Below, in pieces: positions 61,746 to 64,000 of a stretch of DNA of 64,000 nt. Below the pieces are notes generated by a model, which saw nothing but the letters and a program-made list of their open reading frames with translations, did not search any database and had not been told where the DNA came from. Made by a program: the position numbers and the translations under genes. Source of the DNA: Haliclona indistincta. Its lineage: Eukaryota; Porifera; Demospongiae; Haplosclerida; Chalinidae. The stretch covers positions 346,501 through 410,500 of the forward strand of contig OZ024791.1 in the NCBI GenBank assembly GCA_964017065.1, read 5' to 3'. Every line of letters starts with the position of its first letter. Within the stretch, counting starts at the first letter, position 1.

Positions 61746-62790
61746 TCAAGAATCAGAAGAAGAGGTTGAAGGAAGAGTTGTACCTGGATTGTTGGAAGTT
61801 GGAGGTACAGCTATACCAGGATCCTTGGCAACACTAGTAGAAGGCACTTGCGGATGTACCAAACTAGGGGAAGTTTTAGTAGGACAAGTAGATGGTGTGT
61901 TGCTTGCAAAGCTTGAAGCAGTTACAGGGGAGACACGAGGGGACACAGAAACATACTCACTCAGATCTAATACAGGAGCTGTAGTAGGCAACAGGCTGTT
62001 TGTAATTGAGGTTGCGCCCTTGTTAACAGGTTCAGATTGAGAAGGACTTGAAGATAATGGTGCAAGAGGGGCTGCTGAGGGAACATCAGATTCAGAATAA
62101 ACAAGACAAGGTAAAATATTCCATCCCAGTTGCCTCTTAACACCCTCCCATTCATCTTCTAGAATTTTAAGGATGTTTTCTTCACCGGAGATCACATGCC
62201 ACCAACCTGCTCTATCACCATTCTTGAATTTGCGCTTGACTTTGATATTTTTCGACGCTAAGCTGGTGAGTTGAGTAAGAGCTCTGCTCACAGTAGCCGC
62301 ACTAGCATGTTTCATTGTGCCCCAAACCTTTCGCTTGCCAAGAAGGGGAATCTTGTTTCTTGGACGAGTAGTAGGGACAGGAGCCTGTTGACGAGTCAGA
62401 ACCGGGTCAGACTGGCTGCCAGCCTGCTTTGCTTGCCGCTTACGAGGGCGATGGGACCCTTCATTAGAGCCAGGTATCGTCTTGGCCACTCGTAGGGACT
62501 CAGCTTCAGACAAGCGCAGGACAGTCGCCTTCAAAACCATGACTTCTTCTCTAAGTCGAACAAGTTCGTCCCTCGTAGATTGACAGAAAGAACACTGAGA
62601 ACCAGGAGAGAGCGTCGCAGAGTCACGCTCAACAGAGACAGCTGACAAAGAGGTCAGCACGTGGCCAGTTTGTACAAAGGCCATGAGCATGTGGCACACA
62701 GTCAACACAGTCGCGACCAGCCTTCCTGCAAGAGCAGGAAGCACATGAGCCAGTATCACGACAGCGACAGCACTTCGTTTCAGCAGCCAT
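61746..62790 (-). CDS. LINE ORF1: cysteine-rich, nucleic-acid-binding type (frameshifted)
   Basis: The ATG at 62790 starts MAAETKCCRCRDTGSCASCS followed by CRKAGRDCVDCVPHAHGLC, a Cys-rich module typical of ORF1 in sponge and cnidarian LINEs. That frame stops near 62640. The downstream frame (from about 62660 to 61746) continues with a CSFCQSTRDELVRLREEVMV helix, a basic region, a WWHVISGEEN segment and a Ser/Pro/Thr tail. One frame change joins them. Confidence 0.65.
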
Positions 62791-63293
62791 AGTAACCCAA
62801 CCGCGTGGTCTTGCTGCTCCAGTCTACGTGAAATTCGTCGTCACCAGAATTGCATGCTAGCATACATGCTACTGCACCGAGGCATCTGCACCTTTGGTGC
62901 TTTATTTTCTTTAGCAGTTTTCTCAATTTACTAGCCAGTTCCTGGTTCCTCCTGCATGGTCAGTTCTTGTGACTGCAGTGTTCGCTATAAGGCACTAACT
63001 TCTCATAGAAAGTAGAAACCAGACAAAACTTGGTAGATGAACAGCTGTATCAAGATTATATAACTAGTAGAAACCAATTTGCTAGTATAGAATCAGTAGA
63101 ATATGCAGAATCACAGCCCTGTCCCACACGTATGTAAGTGGAGCCGAAGGTCTTTGTGGTCCGCTAGTGCTAGGCGACAACACCTCGGCGTGCAATCTAT
63201 GTATTGTCAAGGGATAGAGATGCAGAAGTTTACTTCCTCAATTTATGAGCTTTGTGCCCAATAGTAATGTTGCACGTGAATGGGAACTCCAAC
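62791..63293. other. Flank of the LINE, no gene recognised
   Basis: Likely LINE 5' untranslated region up to about 62850, then unique sequence. No coding region visible. Confidence 0.4.
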
Positions 63294-63358
63294 CACATGC
63301 ATGTTATCTGTATTGTTGAGACTTGGCTCTCTGAAGATGTCCGGCAGGGCTATGCATG
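63294..63358 (+). pseudogene. Fragment of a LINE endonuclease
   Basis: Reads HMHVICIVETWLSEDVRQGY then a stop. It matches the DIVCIVESWLCSDI motif of the LINE at 58.9-61.6 kb but lies on the opposite strand and is isolated. A small remnant of another element. Confidence 0.5.
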
Positions 63359-63521
63359 AACTCTTGATCAAGTTTTCCAAGGCTTCACTGCTGTGTTGAG
63401 CTCTAGATTCAAATTTGCATGTCTTCGTATTATCACCATGAAGTTTCAGGCTCTTTTGTAAAACTCAAGATAAAGTACTAGCTGTAACATGTGTTGTAGA
63501 GGACAGCAAATGTAATATAAA

Positions 63522-64000
63522 CAGCAAATGTAGAGGATGGAGCTAGATTGGATGTGGCTGCAGAAAATTTCTGGGGAATGGATAGGCAACGTGCATTTTT
63601 TGACATAAGGGTCTTTAACCCTCTCGCACTGTCTTATTCCACTATCCCATTGGCCCAATGCTATACCCGAAATGAGCAAGAGAAGCGCAGAGCCTATGAT
63701 CAGCGTGTAAGACAAATTGAGCACGGATCATTCTCTCCCCTAGTATTCTCAATGGGAGAGGGCATGGGAAATACTGCTACAACAGTCATCAAGAGAATAG
63801 CTTCCTTGCTAGCAGACAAGTGGTCAAAGCCCTACAGCAAAGCGATGGAGTGGATACGTTGCAAGATTAACTTTTCTCTCCTGAGATCAGCAATCATGTG
63901 CTTGAGGGGCTCACGTTCATCCAGACATTGCCCAGAGAATCATCATCCCCTTTCTGGTAGATCCTTGGAGTTTGAATGTGCCCTAGCCAGGGTAGAGAGC
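63522..64000 (+). pseudogene. Partial retroelement-associated coding region
   Basis: Open frame without stop to the right edge. Characteristic words: EDGARLDVAAENFWGMDRQR, AFFDIRVFNPLA, NEQEKRRAYDQRVRQIEHGS, FSPLVFSMGEGMG, WIRCKINFSLLRSAIMCLRG. I recall this pattern from multicopy reverse-transcriptase-linked proteins in sponges and cnidarians, but cannot confirm it here. The start lies upstream or is lost (stop just before 63520). The open state of 160 codons suggests it is fairly young. Confidence 0.5.

Larger units (their letters stand above)
58738..62790 (-). mobile_element. Degenerate non-LTR retrotransposon (LINE), minus orientation
   Basis: ORF1 (62790-61746) and ORF2 (about 61640-58858) are followed by a poly(A) tract (the T run at 58740-58752), as expected for a LINE 3' end. 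The endonuclease plus reverse transcriptase without RNase H or LTRs places it among jockey/CR1-like elements. ORF1 and ORF2 each carry a one-base frame break near their start, so this copy is probably inactive. I could not identify a convincing target-site duplication. Confidence 0.85.

Overview
This is a eukaryotic, almost certainly animal, window. Genes are split by short GT-AG introns (some under 100 nt), intergenic gaps are small, and much of the rest is minisatellite DNA. The gene content (a TRANK1-type TPR/ankyrin/UvrD-helicase protein, a class I Rab11-FIP, two START proteins, REXO4, BDP1, a death-domain relic) plus a secreted CXCXC protein family and a LINE with a cysteine-rich ORF1 fit an early-branching metazoan. 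A demosponge such as Amphimedon is my best guess; that is an inference from gene content and compactness.

Layout: 1-20,125 holds seven minus-strand genes for small secreted cysteine-rich proteins: a partial copy at the left edge, four near-identical copies A-D, a longer relative E and a more divergent gene F. Each has a tiny signal-peptide exon, one large exon and, nearly always, a TATA box. Spacers between copies are themselves duplicated and differ mainly by minisatellite expansions and a 450-bp palindrome. 20,604-24,508 (minus) is REXO4, an RNA exonuclease; it is divergent with BDP1 (TFIIIB B'' subunit, plus, 24,591-27,591), with 82 bp between start codons. 28,425-45,067 (plus) is the TRANK1-like giant gene, with two tandem TPR+ankyrin modules, a UvrD-like helicase core and a C-terminal zinc-binding motif. 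45,809-52,372 (plus) is a class I Rab11-family interacting protein with a C2 domain and a C-terminal Rab-binding helix. 52,690-56,624 (minus) holds two tandem START-domain lipid-transfer genes. 56,837-58,700 carries a death-domain relic and a TIR transposon. 58,738-62,790 is a degenerate minus-strand LINE, followed by fragments of other retroelements up to the right edge.

Themes for the hunt: (1) the tandem CXCXC precursor family, whose basic tails carry repeated furin-type sites that would release short peptides; (2) two independent genes (REXO4 and TRANK1) in which a minisatellite has copied the exon's own 5' splice site many times into the intron; (3) a cluster of single-base frame breaks at about 26.5-29.3 kb shared by two neighbouring unrelated genes; (4) several MITE-like elements with clear TIRs and target-site duplications sitting in introns.

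All splice models were read by eye from GT/AG, phase and homology; no alignment or search could be run.
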